A DNA stretch of 64,000 nt from Alphaproteobacteria bacterium (GTDB lineage Bacteria; Pseudomonadota; Alphaproteobacteria; Micropepsales; Micropepsaceae), in the NCBI GenBank assembly GCA_017307355.1, contig JAFKFG010000006.1:106228-170227 (forward strand), read 5' to 3'. Shown here in pieces: positions 30,354 through 38,874 of the stretch. The position numbers and the translations under genes are program-made. Every line of letters begins with the position of its first letter. The first letter of the stretch is position 1. Under the pieces are notes generated by a model. That model made no database searches, was not told the origin of the DNA, and saw nothing but the letters and a program-made list of their open reading frames with translations.

Positions 30354-31282
30354 ATGGGCTTGGGATGCGCGTTTTCCGGCGCCAGCCAGCCGATCGCGAC
30401 ATCCGCGATGGCGCGATAGCTGTTCGCGTTCAGGAAAATCTGCAGGAAAATGATTGCGCCGAGGCGCGGGCGATAGCAGCCAGAGAGCAGCGCCGCCAGA
30501 TAAAGGCGCAAGGCCTCCATCTTGCGCCCGTTATGCGCCAGCATCTTGGCATAGGGCCAGCCGCGTCCGCCGCGCCAGGCATGGGCGGTGAGGTGCGGCT
30601 TCATCTGTGCCAGCCAGGCGCCGAATTCGTCCGCCGTGTTGCGGGCGGAGGCGCGGGTGGGATCGTCATGGTCGTGCCAGATCGCGCCCGGCTCTTCCAG
30701 CATATGGAATGTGCAGCCTTCCTGTGCCAGGCGAACGGCGAAATCGACATCCTCGGCGGCGCGCAGCTTGGGATGATAGCGCACGCGCTGCGCCATCTCG
30801 CGCGGCACCACGGTGGTGATGGTGGGCACGAAGCCGCGTTCGCACAGCGTATATTCGCCCATGTCTTCATCGGGCCCAATCGCGCGGGGCGGCTTCAGCA
30901 TGGTGCGGCCGTCGCCGCGATCGACCAGGATGCGGGCATATCCCACTACATTCTGCGTGCCGTCGAGCAGCGTCCTCATGCTCTCCAGATGATGCGGCAG
31001 AAACAGGTCGTCGGAGTCCAGCGGCGCGATGAAGCGGCCTTGCGCGGCGTTGATGCCGGTGTTGCGGGCGGTGCCGCCGCCCTGGTTTTCCTGGCGGATG
31101 AAACGGATGCGGGGATCATTCAGGCTTTCCACTACGGCGCGGGGATTGTCGCTGGAGCCGTCATCGATCACGATGATCTCGAAATCCTGGCAAGTCTGGG
31201 CCAGAACCGAAAGCAAGCTCGCGCCCAGCACGGATGCGCGGTTGAACACCGGCACGATCACGGAAAAGAAAGGCGTGGCCAT
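30350..31282 (-). CDS. family 2 glycosyltransferase
   Basis: Predicted cytosolic or membrane-associated transferase of 310 residues. The GT-A fold starts at once: FFSVIVPVFNRASVLGASLLSVLAQ at 5-29, the nucleotide-binding EIIVIDDGSSDNPRAVVE near 36-53, the GGTARNTGINAAQGRFIAPLDSDD stretch with its DSD metal site near 77-100, and an AAEDVDFAVRLAQEG acceptor-site motif near 168-182. Sugar donor and acceptor are unknown. The stop overlaps the GH10 start by four bases and the gene begins 13 bp after the ligase/polymerase gene, all in one operon. Confidence 0.92.
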   Translation of the reverse strand: MATPFFSVIVPVFNRASVLGASLLSVLAQTCQDFEIIVIDDGSSDNPRAVVESLNDPRIRFIRQENQGGGTARNTGINAAQGRFIAPLDSDDLFLPHHLESMRTLLDGTQNVVGYARILVDRGDGRTMLKPPRAIGPDEDMGEYTLCERGFVPTITTVVPREMAQRVRYHPKLRAAEDVDFAVRLAQEGCTFHMLEEPGAIWHDHDDPTRASARNTADEFGAWLAQMKPHLTAHAWRGGRGWPYAKMLAHNGRKMEALRLYLAALLSGCYRPRLGAIIFLQIFLNANSYRAIADVAIGWLAPENAHPKPI

Positions 31283-31295
31283 CGCCCGCCCAAGT

Positions 31296-32591
31296 CTAAG
31301 GGCGCAGGGTTAAGGAATTGTCGCGGGTTTTGAGGCTGGCCAGCATCACCAGAAAGGCAAACCAGAGGCTGTTGTCGCTCTCCAGGAAGTCCGTCTCCAG
31401 GAAATTGTGCAACAGCACGAAAACGAAGATCGCGAACAGAAGCGCCTTGAAGCCGGTGCGGGCCGGCTCCAGCGGCCAGAAGCGGCAAAGCGGGCCGACC
31501 ACCATGGCCAGAAGCGCCAGCAACAGGCCAATGCCGCCGGTGGTGGCCAGGATCTGCAGATAGCCGTTATGGCTGTCGGCGATGGTTTCCACCCAATTGC
31601 CCCGGGCATAATCGTGCAGCGGCGACAGGGTGCCGGTATGGGCGATGGTGCCGAAGCCCGCGCCCAGCAGCGGATGGTCGTGCATATAGGCCAGGATCGC
31701 CTGCCAGATTTCCGCGCGGCCGGTGAAGCTGGCGGGATCGGTGAGAAGCTTGAGAATGAAATCCCAATTCAACAGCAGAAGCAGCGACGCGATCCCGGCC
31801 ATGAGGATCGCGCCGCAGAGGAAAATCGCGCGGCTGAGACTGTCGCGCCATGCGATTCCGTAGGCGAGCCCCGCCACCAGCGCGACGGGAAACAGCGCGA
31901 TGGATGTTTTGGAGCGGGTCATCGCCAGAAAGCCCAGTGCCGCCACCGCGACCAGCCAGCCGATCCAATTGCCCCGGCCGTTGCGGCTGAACAAAAACAG
32001 CAGCGCGGTCAGGACGCAGACGGCCCCCGCCGTGTTCTTTTGCCCGTAGAGGCCCCGCCAATCGCCGACCAGGCTGGGATCGATCTCGCCCGGCAGATGC
32101 ACCGCCGTTTCGATCAGGGGAATGGAGAGCCAATTCAAGGCGAGCACGATGGCCAGCACGATGCGCCACAAAAGAAAGGCGCGGGGACCGCCGACCAGGT
32201 CGACGCTGGCGATGGTGGAGATCACCAGGATGGCGGCCAGCGCCGACCGCCGCATGGTCACGTCTGGGGCGCCCGACCAGCCCATGGAAAAAAAGCACCA
32301 GGCCAGCATCGCGATCAGCGCGAAGGGCACCACGCGGAAAACATCCCATCCCCGCTGCAAGGTCGAAGCGAACAGAACAGGAAAAAAGATGCCCAGGAAA
32401 ATGATCTGGCGCAGGAAATCGCCGGGCGCCGGCGCGGCCATATTCACGGTGGTGGGTGAGGGCGGCGGCGCGAAGGGGCTGAGCCCCACGAACATCATCA
32501 AGAGAAGCGCGACGAAAGCGATTTCGGCGATCAGGCTGCGCGAGACATCGCGCGGCGGGTCATAGTTTAGGGCAAAGCTCTCATTCGCCAT
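31296..32591 (-). CDS. O-antigen ligase/polymerase family (Wzy-like) membrane protein
   Basis: Polytopic inner-membrane protein of 431 residues with about ten to twelve helices. It has the large periplasmic loop typical of the O-antigen ligase superfamily: GRAEIWQAILAYMHDHPLLGAGFGTIAH near 275-302 and ADSHNGYLQILATTGGIGLLLALL near 325-350. In an exopolysaccharide operon this most likely polymerises repeat units on undecaprenyl diphosphate. The start is uncertain: ATG at 32591 (MANESFALNY) overlaps the upstream GT2 gene by 11 bp, and an ATG four codons further up is also possible. Neither has a clear ribosome site, as expected for translational coupling. Confidence 0.87.
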   Translation of the reverse strand: MANESFALNYDPPRDVSRSLIAEIAFVALLLMMFVGLSPFAPPPSPTTVNMAAPAPGDFLRQIIFLGIFFPVLFASTLQRGWDVFRVVPFALIAMLAWCFFSMGWSGAPDVTMRRSALAAILVISTIASVDLVGGPRAFLLWRIVLAIVLALNWLSIPLIETAVHLPGEIDPSLVGDWRGLYGQKNTAGAVCVLTALLFLFSRNGRGNWIGWLVAVAALGFLAMTRSKTSIALFPVALVAGLAYGIAWRDSLSRAIFLCGAILMAGIASLLLLLNWDFILKLLTDPASFTGRAEIWQAILAYMHDHPLLGAGFGTIAHTGTLSPLHDYARGNWVETIADSHNGYLQILATTGGIGLLLALLAMVVGPLCRFWPLEPARTGFKALLFAIFVFVLLHNFLETDFLESDNSLWFAFLVMLASLKTRDNSLTLRP

Positions 32592-33489
32592 GGACCAGGG
32601 CATATTCGTTGTAGCGCAGGCCCAGCATCGCCGTCAGCTTGCCCGCCGCCCGCATGAACATGACGAGTGGCGCGCTGCGGTGATTCGGGCTGAAGCCGAG
32701 AATGAGGGCCAGCGGCAGCGACAACAAGAGAGCGCCCATGATTTTCAGGCTTTCCAGGGCAAGGGGCATGGCGCCTTGCCGGTGTTTGAGCAGCACCCGC
32801 ATGTCGGAATTGCCGTTGGAATAGGCGCGGCGCGCCGTCCAGCTCCAGCTTTGGCGCAAGGCGGTCTCCCGGCCGAAAGCCACGGCTTCGTTTGCCCAGC
32901 CGAACCGGAAGCCCGCGCGCTTCAGCCGAACGAAGAAATCCAGATCCTCGCCTCCGGTCAGCCCGAAGGCCGGGTCGAACCAGGGAGTGGGTGTCTGTTC
33001 GAGAACGTGGCGATGGATCAGCAGATTGCCCGCCCCCTGCAGCATGTCCACCGGACCGGTGGGGTGGCAAATATCGGAAACCGCGCCGGATCCCGCGCGA
33101 TCCCGCACGAACAGGATGGAGCCCTGCAGAATATCCGCGCCCGTCCGCTTCTGCGTTTCGAGAAAATGCGTGATCCAGTTGGGGCCGGGCCACTCGTCAT
33201 CATCGATCATGGCGATGAACTGGGCCTGGCTCCGCAAAGCCTCCGATACCAGCCTGTTGCGCGCCGCGGCGATGCCGCGCTCCGGCTCGATCACGGCCCG
33301 CAGCGGCCAGCGATAATCCGGGGCCCGGTGCCGGCAGAGGTTGAAGCCTTGGCGCGCCTCGGCATCGTTGTCGACCACGAGTACGGAAATATCGGCGGTG
33401 GTCCTGAGCGCGGCGATGGCATCCAGAAGCCGGGCCAGGCTTTTGGGCCGCTTGCAGGTGGGAATGGCGATGATGACGCGCTCAGCCAT
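32581..33489 (-). CDS. family 2 glycosyltransferase
   Basis: A 302-residue GT-A transferase. It begins AERVIIAIPTCKRPKSLARLLDAI and has the DNDAEARQGF segment near 41, the catalytic metal motif MIDDDEWPGPNWI near 93-105, and GLTGGEDLDFFVRLKRAGF near 176-194. It ends with a hydrophobic segment near 250-270 (IMGALLLSLPLALILGF) that may tether it to the membrane. The CKRP and DDDE pattern is typical of transferases extending lipid-linked oligosaccharides. It overlaps the flippase gene by 8 bp and the polymerase gene by 11 bp, so it is in the middle of a tightly coupled operon. Confidence 0.91.
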   Translation of the reverse strand: MAERVIIAIPTCKRPKSLARLLDAIAALRTTADISVLVVDNDAEARQGFNLCRHRAPDYRWPLRAVIEPERGIAAARNRLVSEALRSQAQFIAMIDDDEWPGPNWITHFLETQKRTGADILQGSILFVRDRAGSGAVSDICHPTGPVDMLQGAGNLLIHRHVLEQTPTPWFDPAFGLTGGEDLDFFVRLKRAGFRFGWANEAVAFGRETALRQSWSWTARRAYSNGNSDMRVLLKHRQGAMPLALESLKIMGALLLSLPLALILGFSPNHRSAPLVMFMRAAGKLTAMLGLRYNEYALVHGE

Positions 33490-34765
33490 GACGCGCCTCC
33501 CATCCCGCCACCATGCGCTTCAGCATCGCCAAGATGACGATTTCGCCGATGAGAATGCCCAAAAGAGAGGCGACCGGTCCCCATGCGAGCAGGAACGCCA
33601 GGGTGAGAAGGATCGAGATCACACTGGTATAAGCGGCAATATTCGCCAGTGCTTTCAACTCTCCCGCCGCCTGCATCAAGGTGGCGGGCGGCGTGCGGAA
33701 GCAGCGCACCAGCATGATGGCGCCGGTGATGCACGTCACCAGCAGCACGTCGGACGGAGAGTAGGTGTTTTTCAACAGAAGCTGGGGCGCGCCGATCAGG
33801 ATCGCCGCCGCCAGGATCGCCGTGGCCGTCCATACCGCTAGAAGCACCAGGCGAAAATTCGTCAGCAGGCGCGCGCGTCCGGCTCCGTCCTTGGCCGCGA
33901 TGACGCGGGTCATGGCCGGACGCTCGACATCGGGCAGGGCGCCTTGCACCAGCGAGGCAGGCCGCATCAGGATCTGGCCCACGGCCAAAAGCGCGAAGGG
34001 GCCGGGCCCGGAAATGAATGTCACCAGATAGGCATGGGCGTTGACCGTCAGTTCGGTGAGGATCACGCCCATCAGCGACCAGCGGGTGATGTCGCGGAAG
34101 ATGCCGCGATAGTCGCGAATGCGGCCTCGGCCGATGGCATCGATCTGGTCGCGGAAAAAACGCGCGCCGAACGGCAACAGGCTGGCCAGCGCCGCAGCCA
34201 GCAACAGAAGCGCGCCGGCCAGGAATTGCACGGCATGCCCGGCCAGCATCGCGGTAAGGCCCGCCAGCAACGAAGCCGCATAGACGATGTCCGAGGCGAT
34301 GGCTGTCCCGGTCCGGCCCTTGACGAAGGAAAAGCTGCGCGCGAACCAGCGCAAAGTGAAGATCGCGCCATAAGCCGCCAGCAGCAGGGCAAAAAGCGCC
34401 GGTGCCCGGGCGGCGATGAGAAAGCCGAACAAAAGCGCGCCCGCCAGCGCCGTCAGGATCGCATTCATCGTCAGGCAGGTCGCTTCGATGCGGGCGCGTT
34501 CCTGCGGCGGCGCGGCCAAGGCGTTGTTCACCGGCAGCACCACAAGCGCGGCCATGATGCTCATGCAGAAGGGCACGATCACCAGGACGAAGGAGAAAAG
34601 GCCGAACTCCGACGCCGGCAGATTGCGCACAAAGACCAGCGAGGCCAGGAAATGCGCGCCCGAAGTGGCGACCGGGCCGCTGATGGGAAGGCCGTAACGC
34701 CACGCCGTCGCGATCCAGCCCGGAGCCTGTGGGGCGAGAGTTTGTGCTTGTGTCAGGGGTCTCAT
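33482..34765 (-). CDS. Wzx-like lipid-linked oligosaccharide flippase
   Basis: Polytopic protein of 427 residues with about twelve predicted helices and almost no extended soluble region, typical of the polysaccharide transporter (MATE/MOP) superfamily. The N-terminal part (GLPISGPVATSGAHFLASLVFVRN) has the conserved pattern of the first helix and loop of these flippases. Its place between the WecB-type transferase (6 bp away) and a GT2 gene (8-bp overlap) supports a role in moving undecaprenyl-linked repeat units across the inner membrane. Family assignment rests on topology and context more than on sharp motifs. Confidence 0.82.
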   Translation of the reverse strand: MRPLTQAQTLAPQAPGWIATAWRYGLPISGPVATSGAHFLASLVFVRNLPASEFGLFSFVLVIVPFCMSIMAALVVLPVNNALAAPPQERARIEATCLTMNAILTALAGALLFGFLIAARAPALFALLLAAYGAIFTLRWFARSFSFVKGRTGTAIASDIVYAASLLAGLTAMLAGHAVQFLAGALLLLAAALASLLPFGARFFRDQIDAIGRGRIRDYRGIFRDITRWSLMGVILTELTVNAHAYLVTFISGPGPFALLAVGQILMRPASLVQGALPDVERPAMTRVIAAKDGAGRARLLTNFRLVLLAVWTATAILAAAILIGAPQLLLKNTYSPSDVLLVTCITGAIMLVRCFRTPPATLMQAAGELKALANIAAYTSVISILLTLAFLLAWGPVASLLGILIGEIVILAMLKRMVAGWEARHG

Positions 34766-34771
34766 GCCCCG

Positions 34772-35650
34772 TCACGCCGCGGTGCGGACCGGCGTTGCCA
34801 GAACCGGCATGGACGCGCCCGGGGTGAGGGTGCCGGTGCGGGTGAGAAGGCAGAACAGCGCCAGGGGATTGGTCACCGCATAGCGCCAGAAAAGCCGCTT
34901 GGGTTCGCGCCATATGCGGTGAAGCCATTCCAGGCCCGCCTTCTGCATCCAGCGGGGCGCCCGGATATAATCGCCCGAGACATAATGAAAGCAGCCGCCG
35001 CACGTGATCAGCCAGCCCGCTCGCAAGCGGTTGCGGTTGCGGACGGCGAATTCATATTCCAGCGGCACCGACAGGCCCGCCCAGATCACATCGGGCTGGG
35101 AAAGATTGATCTCGTCGCAGATCTCGTCTTCGTCCAGGATCGAGAAATAGCCGTGCCGGCGGCCCACGATCTGAAGCCCGGGATAGGTTTCGCGCAGGAT
35201 GCGGGCCGCTTTCTCGTTGGCTTCCTCGGTGGCGCCCAGAAGATAGAAGCGCAGGCCGTGCTCGACCGCGACTTTCGCCGCGTCGTGAATAAAATCGGTG
35301 GTGGCGCTGCGCTCGGGAACGGGCGAATTGGTGAGCAGATGCGATGCGAACACGCTCGCCTGGCCGTCGGCATGAACGATGTCGGCGCGCTGAAACACCT
35401 GACGGAATTTGTCGTCCTGGGCGGCGAGCGCGATGGTGTGGCCGTTCAGGGCGAAGACCAGCTTGGGATGGGTGCCTTCGATCTGCCGCGCCGCCAGGCA
35501 ATCGATCAGCATCATGCGGCTGAGCTCGGCGCGCGACAGGCAGGCGGTCTTGATGCCGCCCAGCATCACTTCTTCATAGGCGTCATTGGCGTGGCTTGCG
35601 GGCGCCCGGAACGCTTCGAAGGCGGGGGGAATGCGAAGCAGCGAGCGCAT
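34772..35650 (-). CDS. WecB/TagA/CpsF family glycosyltransferase
   Basis: GT26-family enzyme of 292 residues that adds the second sugar (often N-acetylmannosamine or a uronic acid) to a lipid-linked precursor. Family blocks are clear: FALNGHTIALAAQDDKFRQV with ADIVHADGQASVFASHL around 65-105, LRFYLLGATEEANEKAARIL near 130, SQPDVIWAGLSVPLEYEF near 180-197, and CGGCFHYVSGDYIRAPRWMQ plus GLEWLHRIWREPKRLF near 220-260. The ATG at 35650 shares one base with the stop of the sugar transferase gene (TAATG), so the first two transferases of the pathway are coupled. Confidence 0.92.
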   Translation of the reverse strand: MRSLLRIPPAFEAFRAPASHANDAYEEVMLGGIKTACLSRAELSRMMLIDCLAARQIEGTHPKLVFALNGHTIALAAQDDKFRQVFQRADIVHADGQASVFASHLLTNSPVPERSATTDFIHDAAKVAVEHGLRFYLLGATEEANEKAARILRETYPGLQIVGRRHGYFSILDEDEICDEINLSQPDVIWAGLSVPLEYEFAVRNRNRLRAGWLITCGGCFHYVSGDYIRAPRWMQKAGLEWLHRIWREPKRLFWRYAVTNPLALFCLLTRTGTLTPGASMPVLATPVRTAA

Positions 35651-36324
35651 TACACCGCATTCTTTCTGCGCAGGACCGCCAGGGGCGTCCGCGCCAGGAT
35701 CCACAGATAAAGGCCAAGGCTCTCGCGCTCGACATATTGAATGTCGAAATCGATGCGGGCCTGCATGTCGGACAGGCGCGGCGTGGCGCCGCGCGCGCCA
35801 TTGACCTGCGCCCAGCCGGTGATGCCCGGCCTGACCGCATAGCGCAGGTGATAATCCAGGATCAGCGCGGAATAATATTCGTCATGGCTGACGGCGTGGG
35901 GGCGCGGCCCCACCAGCGACATGTCGCCCTTCAGGACGTTCCACAGCTGAGGCAATTCGTCGAGGCTGGTGACGCGGAGAAAATGACCGATGCGGGTGAT
36001 GCGGGCATCGCCCCGGAAGGCCTGCACGATCTCGGCGCCATCCTCCAGGACATGCATGGTGCGGAATTTGTAGATGGCGAAGACTTTGCCCTGCCGGCCG
36101 ATGCGGCGCTGGCGGAAGAAGACCGGCTCTCCGGAATCCCACACGATCGCCACGGCAATCACGGCGAAGACCGGCAGAAGCAGAACCATGGCGGCCAGGG
36201 ACAGGACCACGTCCAGCGCGCGCTTGAGGAAAAGGACCGGCCGGGCCGGCCTGGCGGCAAGGGTGCGATCCGGGGCAGGGAACGCCGCGCCCGAAGCGGA
36301 AAAGGAATGGTCCTGAATGGTCAC
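35650..36324 (-). CDS. undecaprenyl-phosphate sugar-1-phosphate transferase (initiating enzyme)
   Basis: Bacterial sugar transferase (WbaP/ExoY/PglC type) of 224 residues that starts repeat-unit assembly by loading a sugar phosphate on undecaprenyl phosphate. A hydrophobic segment at about 36-60 anchors it. It is followed by the family motifs FFRQRRIGRQGKVFAIYKFRTM near 69-90, SLDELPQLWNVLKGDMSLVGPRP near 120-142 and RPGITGWAQVNG near 164-175. It has only the C-terminal catalytic half, like ExoY. The start is a GTG at 36324 with a weak ribosome site. It is the first gene of the cluster, so the operon promoter should lie in 36325-36502, which also holds a short hairpin (AATCCC 36445-36450 with GGGATT 36456-36461). 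Confidence 0.93.
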   Translation of the reverse strand: MTIQDHSFSASGAAFPAPDRTLAARPARPVLFLKRALDVVLSLAAMVLLLPVFAVIAVAIVWDSGEPVFFRQRRIGRQGKVFAIYKFRTMHVLEDGAEIVQAFRGDARITRIGHFLRVTSLDELPQLWNVLKGDMSLVGPRPHAVSHDEYYSALILDYHLRYAVRPGITGWAQVNGARGATPRLSDMQARIDFDIQYVERESLGLYLWILARTPLAVLRRKNAV

Positions 36325-36502
36325 GGTTCAGCCGCGCGGCACAAAGCTACGGCTGGATGGCTGCAGGATCAGGGCCAGCGCGGCGGCGCGATCCCGGCCC
36401 GTTCCGGCACAAAATGGCGCTTTTTTAATCCGCGCGCGCCATGCAATCCCATTTCGGGATTAACAAAGGGCAATTTTACGGGAACCTTCCGGAAAGAAAG
36501 CT

Positions 36503-37075
36503 TCACGCCAGGATGTGATGGATGAAGGCGCTGGCATGCCCGAACAGGGCAAATCCCCCCACCCCCAATACCAGCAGCGCCAGGGCCCAGATCACGGCCG
36601 AGGCCGCGTTGGCGATCTGGAACGGCCAGAATTCCAGCTCGCTCATGCCCGCGACCAGCGGCACGGTGGCCCGGAACGGTCCCAGAAAACGGCCCAGAAA
36701 GATCGCCCAGGTGCCGAAGCGGTGAAAGAAATGCAGGCCTCTTTCCAGTTGGTCTTCGTAGTTCCGGAACGGCCAGATATGCAGGATCTGATGGTGGTAG
36801 TGAAATCCGATCCGATAGGAAATCCAGTCGCCGAGAATCGAGCCGATCACCGCGCCCGCCCAGGCCGGGATAATACTAATGTCACTTGCGCCGATGACAA
36901 CGCCCAACGACCACAACAGAGTCGTGCCGGGGATGATGAACGACAGCCCCACAAAGGATTCTGAAAAGGCCACCACAAAGGCGATCGGGAAACACCATTC
37001 CGGGTGGGCTTGCGCGACGCCCGTGACCCATGGCGTCAGGTCGGTCAGAAACCAATGGATGAACTGGTGGAACAC
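36503..37075 (-). CDS. DedA family membrane protein
   Basis: Inner-membrane protein of 190 residues in the DedA/SNARE-associated family; several members recycle undecaprenyl phosphate or scramble lipids, which would suit the neighbouring polysaccharide cluster. The family blocks are FSESFVGLSFIIPGTTLLWSLG near 37-58, GAVIGSILGDWISYRIG near 75-90, FHRFGTWAIFLGRFLGPFRATVP near 115-137 and LVAGMSELEFWPFQIANAASA just after. It starts with GTG at 37075. Three 17-bp tandem repeats lie 16-66 bp upstream. Confidence 0.91.
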   Translation of the reverse strand: MFHQFIHWFLTDLTPWVTGVAQAHPEWCFPIAFVVAFSESFVGLSFIIPGTTLLWSLGVVIGASDISIIPAWAGAVIGSILGDWISYRIGFHYHHQILHIWPFRNYEDQLERGLHFFHRFGTWAIFLGRFLGPFRATVPLVAGMSELEFWPFQIANAASAVIWALALLVLGVGGFALFGHASAFIHHILA

Positions 37076-37090
37076 GCGCTCTCGCCTTTT

Positions 37091-37141
37091 GTTCTCAATA
37101 AGGCTCGGCTCTCAATAGAGCCTGGTTCTCAATAAAATCTG
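37091..37141. repeat. three tandem 17-bp repeats upstream of dedA
   Basis: Units start at 37091, 37108 and 37125: GTTCTCAATAAGGCTCG, GCTCTCAATAGAGCCTG, GTTCTCAATAAAATCTG. The core TCTCAATA is invariant at an exact 17-bp spacing. The middle unit with one flanking base forms a palindrome GGCTCT-CAAT-AGAGCC (37107-37122). They lie in the 302-bp gap between divergent dedA and mdtA, next to dedA. In the rest of the gap (37142-37377) I see no clear gene, promoter or terminator. Confidence 0.85.
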
Positions 37142-37377
37142 GGTGTTGGACACTGCAATATACAACCGGCCAGAACGAGGCGGGTACATACAGCGCCCCG
37201 GCGGGCGTGGCCAGAGGCGCGACATTTTCGACAAATTTACAATTTAGGTCGCTGCTAATGGATCGGCCGCGGCGTAGAATGCGGGTCAAGCCTTGGAGAG
37301 GGCGCCATTGCCGATGACATTCGCGTAAGCCGGCCGCGCGGGCCGATGTGGATGTCAATTCATGGAATTTGGAACAG

Positions 37378-38856
37378 ATGAGCATTGAAGGCACCAACAA
37401 GGACTTGTCCGACGCGCGCAACCCCTATGCGGGCGCGCAAGCCGACACGCTCTGGCAGCGGATCAAGCGCTGGAGCGGCAACAATCCGCGCCTGTCGCGC
37501 GTGGTGTGGATCGCGCTGGGCCTTGGTCTTCTGGCGCTTCTGGTCTGGGCGATCTATCCCAAGCCTGCGGTCAATAATCGCTTCAATCAAGGCGCGCAGC
37601 CTGTCGGCGTCGCCACCGCCGTCAACGGTCCCATCCGCATCACGCTCAATGCGCTGGGCACCGCCACGCCGCTGGCCACCGCGACCGTGCGCCCGCAAGT
37701 GGGCGGTCTTCTCACCAAGCTCTATTTCACCGAAGGCCAGATGGTGAAGGCGGGCGACCTGCTCGCCCAGATCGATCCGCGCCCCTATCAGGCGGCGCTC
37801 GATCAGGCCAAGGGCCAACTCGCCCGCGATCAAGCAACCCTGGCCAATGCCAAGGTCGATCTTTCCCGCTATCAGGCGCTGGCGGCGCAGAACGCGATCT
37901 CCAATCAGCAGCTGGCATCGCAAGGCTCGCTGGTGCGCTCCACCGCCGGCATCGTTGAAGCCGATCAGGCCAATGTGGAAACCGCCGCGATCAATCTGGG
38001 CTATACCCGCATCGTCTCGCCGGTCACCGGCCGCGCGGGCCTGCGTCAGATGGATGTCGGCAATATCGTGCAGGCGGGCCAGGCATCCGGCATCGTGGTG
38101 GTGACGGAATTGTCGCCCATGTCGGTGATCTTCACCGTGCCGGAAGACAACGTGTCGCGGATCATGGGGCGCGTGTCGCAAGGCGCGGTTCTGGATGTCG
38201 ATGCCTGGGATCGCGGCCAGACCACCAAGATCGCGTCGGGCAAGCTGGCCACCGTCGACAATGTGGTCGATCCCACCACCGGCACCGTCAAGCTGCGGGC
38301 CATGTTCGACAACGCCGACAACAGGCTGTTCCCCAACCAGTTCGTGAATATCCGCCTTCTGGTGGACACGCTGCAGGACCAGACCGTGATCCCGGTTGCG
38401 GCGATCCAGCGCGGCGCGGGCGGCACCTTCGTCTTCATCGTCAGCCCCGACAAGACCGTGGCCCAGCGCAGCGTCAAGCTGGGCGTGCAGGATGGCGACC
38501 AGGTCGCGATCCTGGAGGGCTTGAGGCCCGGCGACACGGTGGTGGTGGATGGCGCCGACCGCTTGCGCGACGGTTCGGAAGTGGTGATCCCCGATCCCGC
38601 CAAGCAGAAGATCAGCGCGCCTTCCACCGGCGCGGCCGCCGACGCGGAACGCACGGCGGCGCGGGCCAAGGCGCAGGCGGCGATCGCCAAATCCTGCAGC
38701 GCCGACATCAGCAAATTGTGCGGCGGCCAGACCGGCCGCGGCGCGATGCGCTGCCTGGCCCAGAACCGCGATTCGCTGTCCGCCGATTGCAAGACGGCGA
38801 TGGCGGCGATGCGCAGAAACGGACGTCCGGGCGGCGGCTTCGGCGGCACGCCCTGA
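37378..38856 (+). CDS. mdtA: RND periplasmic adaptor MdtA-type with Cys-rich tail
   Basis: Membrane fusion protein of a tripartite efflux pump, linking the MdtBC permeases to an outer-membrane channel. The 492-residue protein has a short cytosolic start, an anchor at about 42-60, the lipoyl/hairpin core (VRPQVGGLLTKLYFTEGQMVKAGDLLAQIDPRPYQAALDQAKGQL near 105-150) and a beta-barrel and membrane-proximal part to about 415. From residue 440 it has an unusual tail with four cysteines, CSADISKLCGG and MRCLAQNRDSLSADCKTAM, matching the Cys-rich repeat of the GLG1 type (C-DI-LC, CL, LS-C spacing). The ATG at 37378 has GGAA close upstream; a GTG ten codons earlier is possible. The permeases follow directly. 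Confidence 0.9.
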   Translation: MSIEGTNKDLSDARNPYAGAQADTLWQRIKRWSGNNPRLSRVVWIALGLGLLALLVWAIYPKPAVNNRFNQGAQPVGVATAVNGPIRITLNALGTATPLATATVRPQVGGLLTKLYFTEGQMVKAGDLLAQIDPRPYQAALDQAKGQLARDQATLANAKVDLSRYQALAAQNAISNQQLASQGSLVRSTAGIVEADQANVETAAINLGYTRIVSPVTGRAGLRQMDVGNIVQAGQASGIVVVTELSPMSVIFTVPEDNVSRIMGRVSQGAVLDVDAWDRGQTTKIASGKLATVDNVVDPTTGTVKLRAMFDNADNRLFPNQFVNIRLLVDTLQDQTVIPVAAIQRGAGGTFVFIVSPDKTVAQRSVKLGVQDGDQVAILEGLRPGDTVVVDGADRLRDGSEVVIPDPAKQKISAPSTGAAADAERTAARAKAQAAIAKSCSADISKLCGGQTGRGAMRCLAQNRDSLSADCKTAMAAMRRNGRPGGGFGGTP

Positions 38857-38874
38857 TCCGGCGGTGCAGAACCC

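Noticed and set aside
26972..37075. Horizontally acquired polysaccharide island
   Set aside because: No integrase, tRNA junction, flanking repeats or obvious base-composition change. Codon use looks like the surrounding genes by eye.
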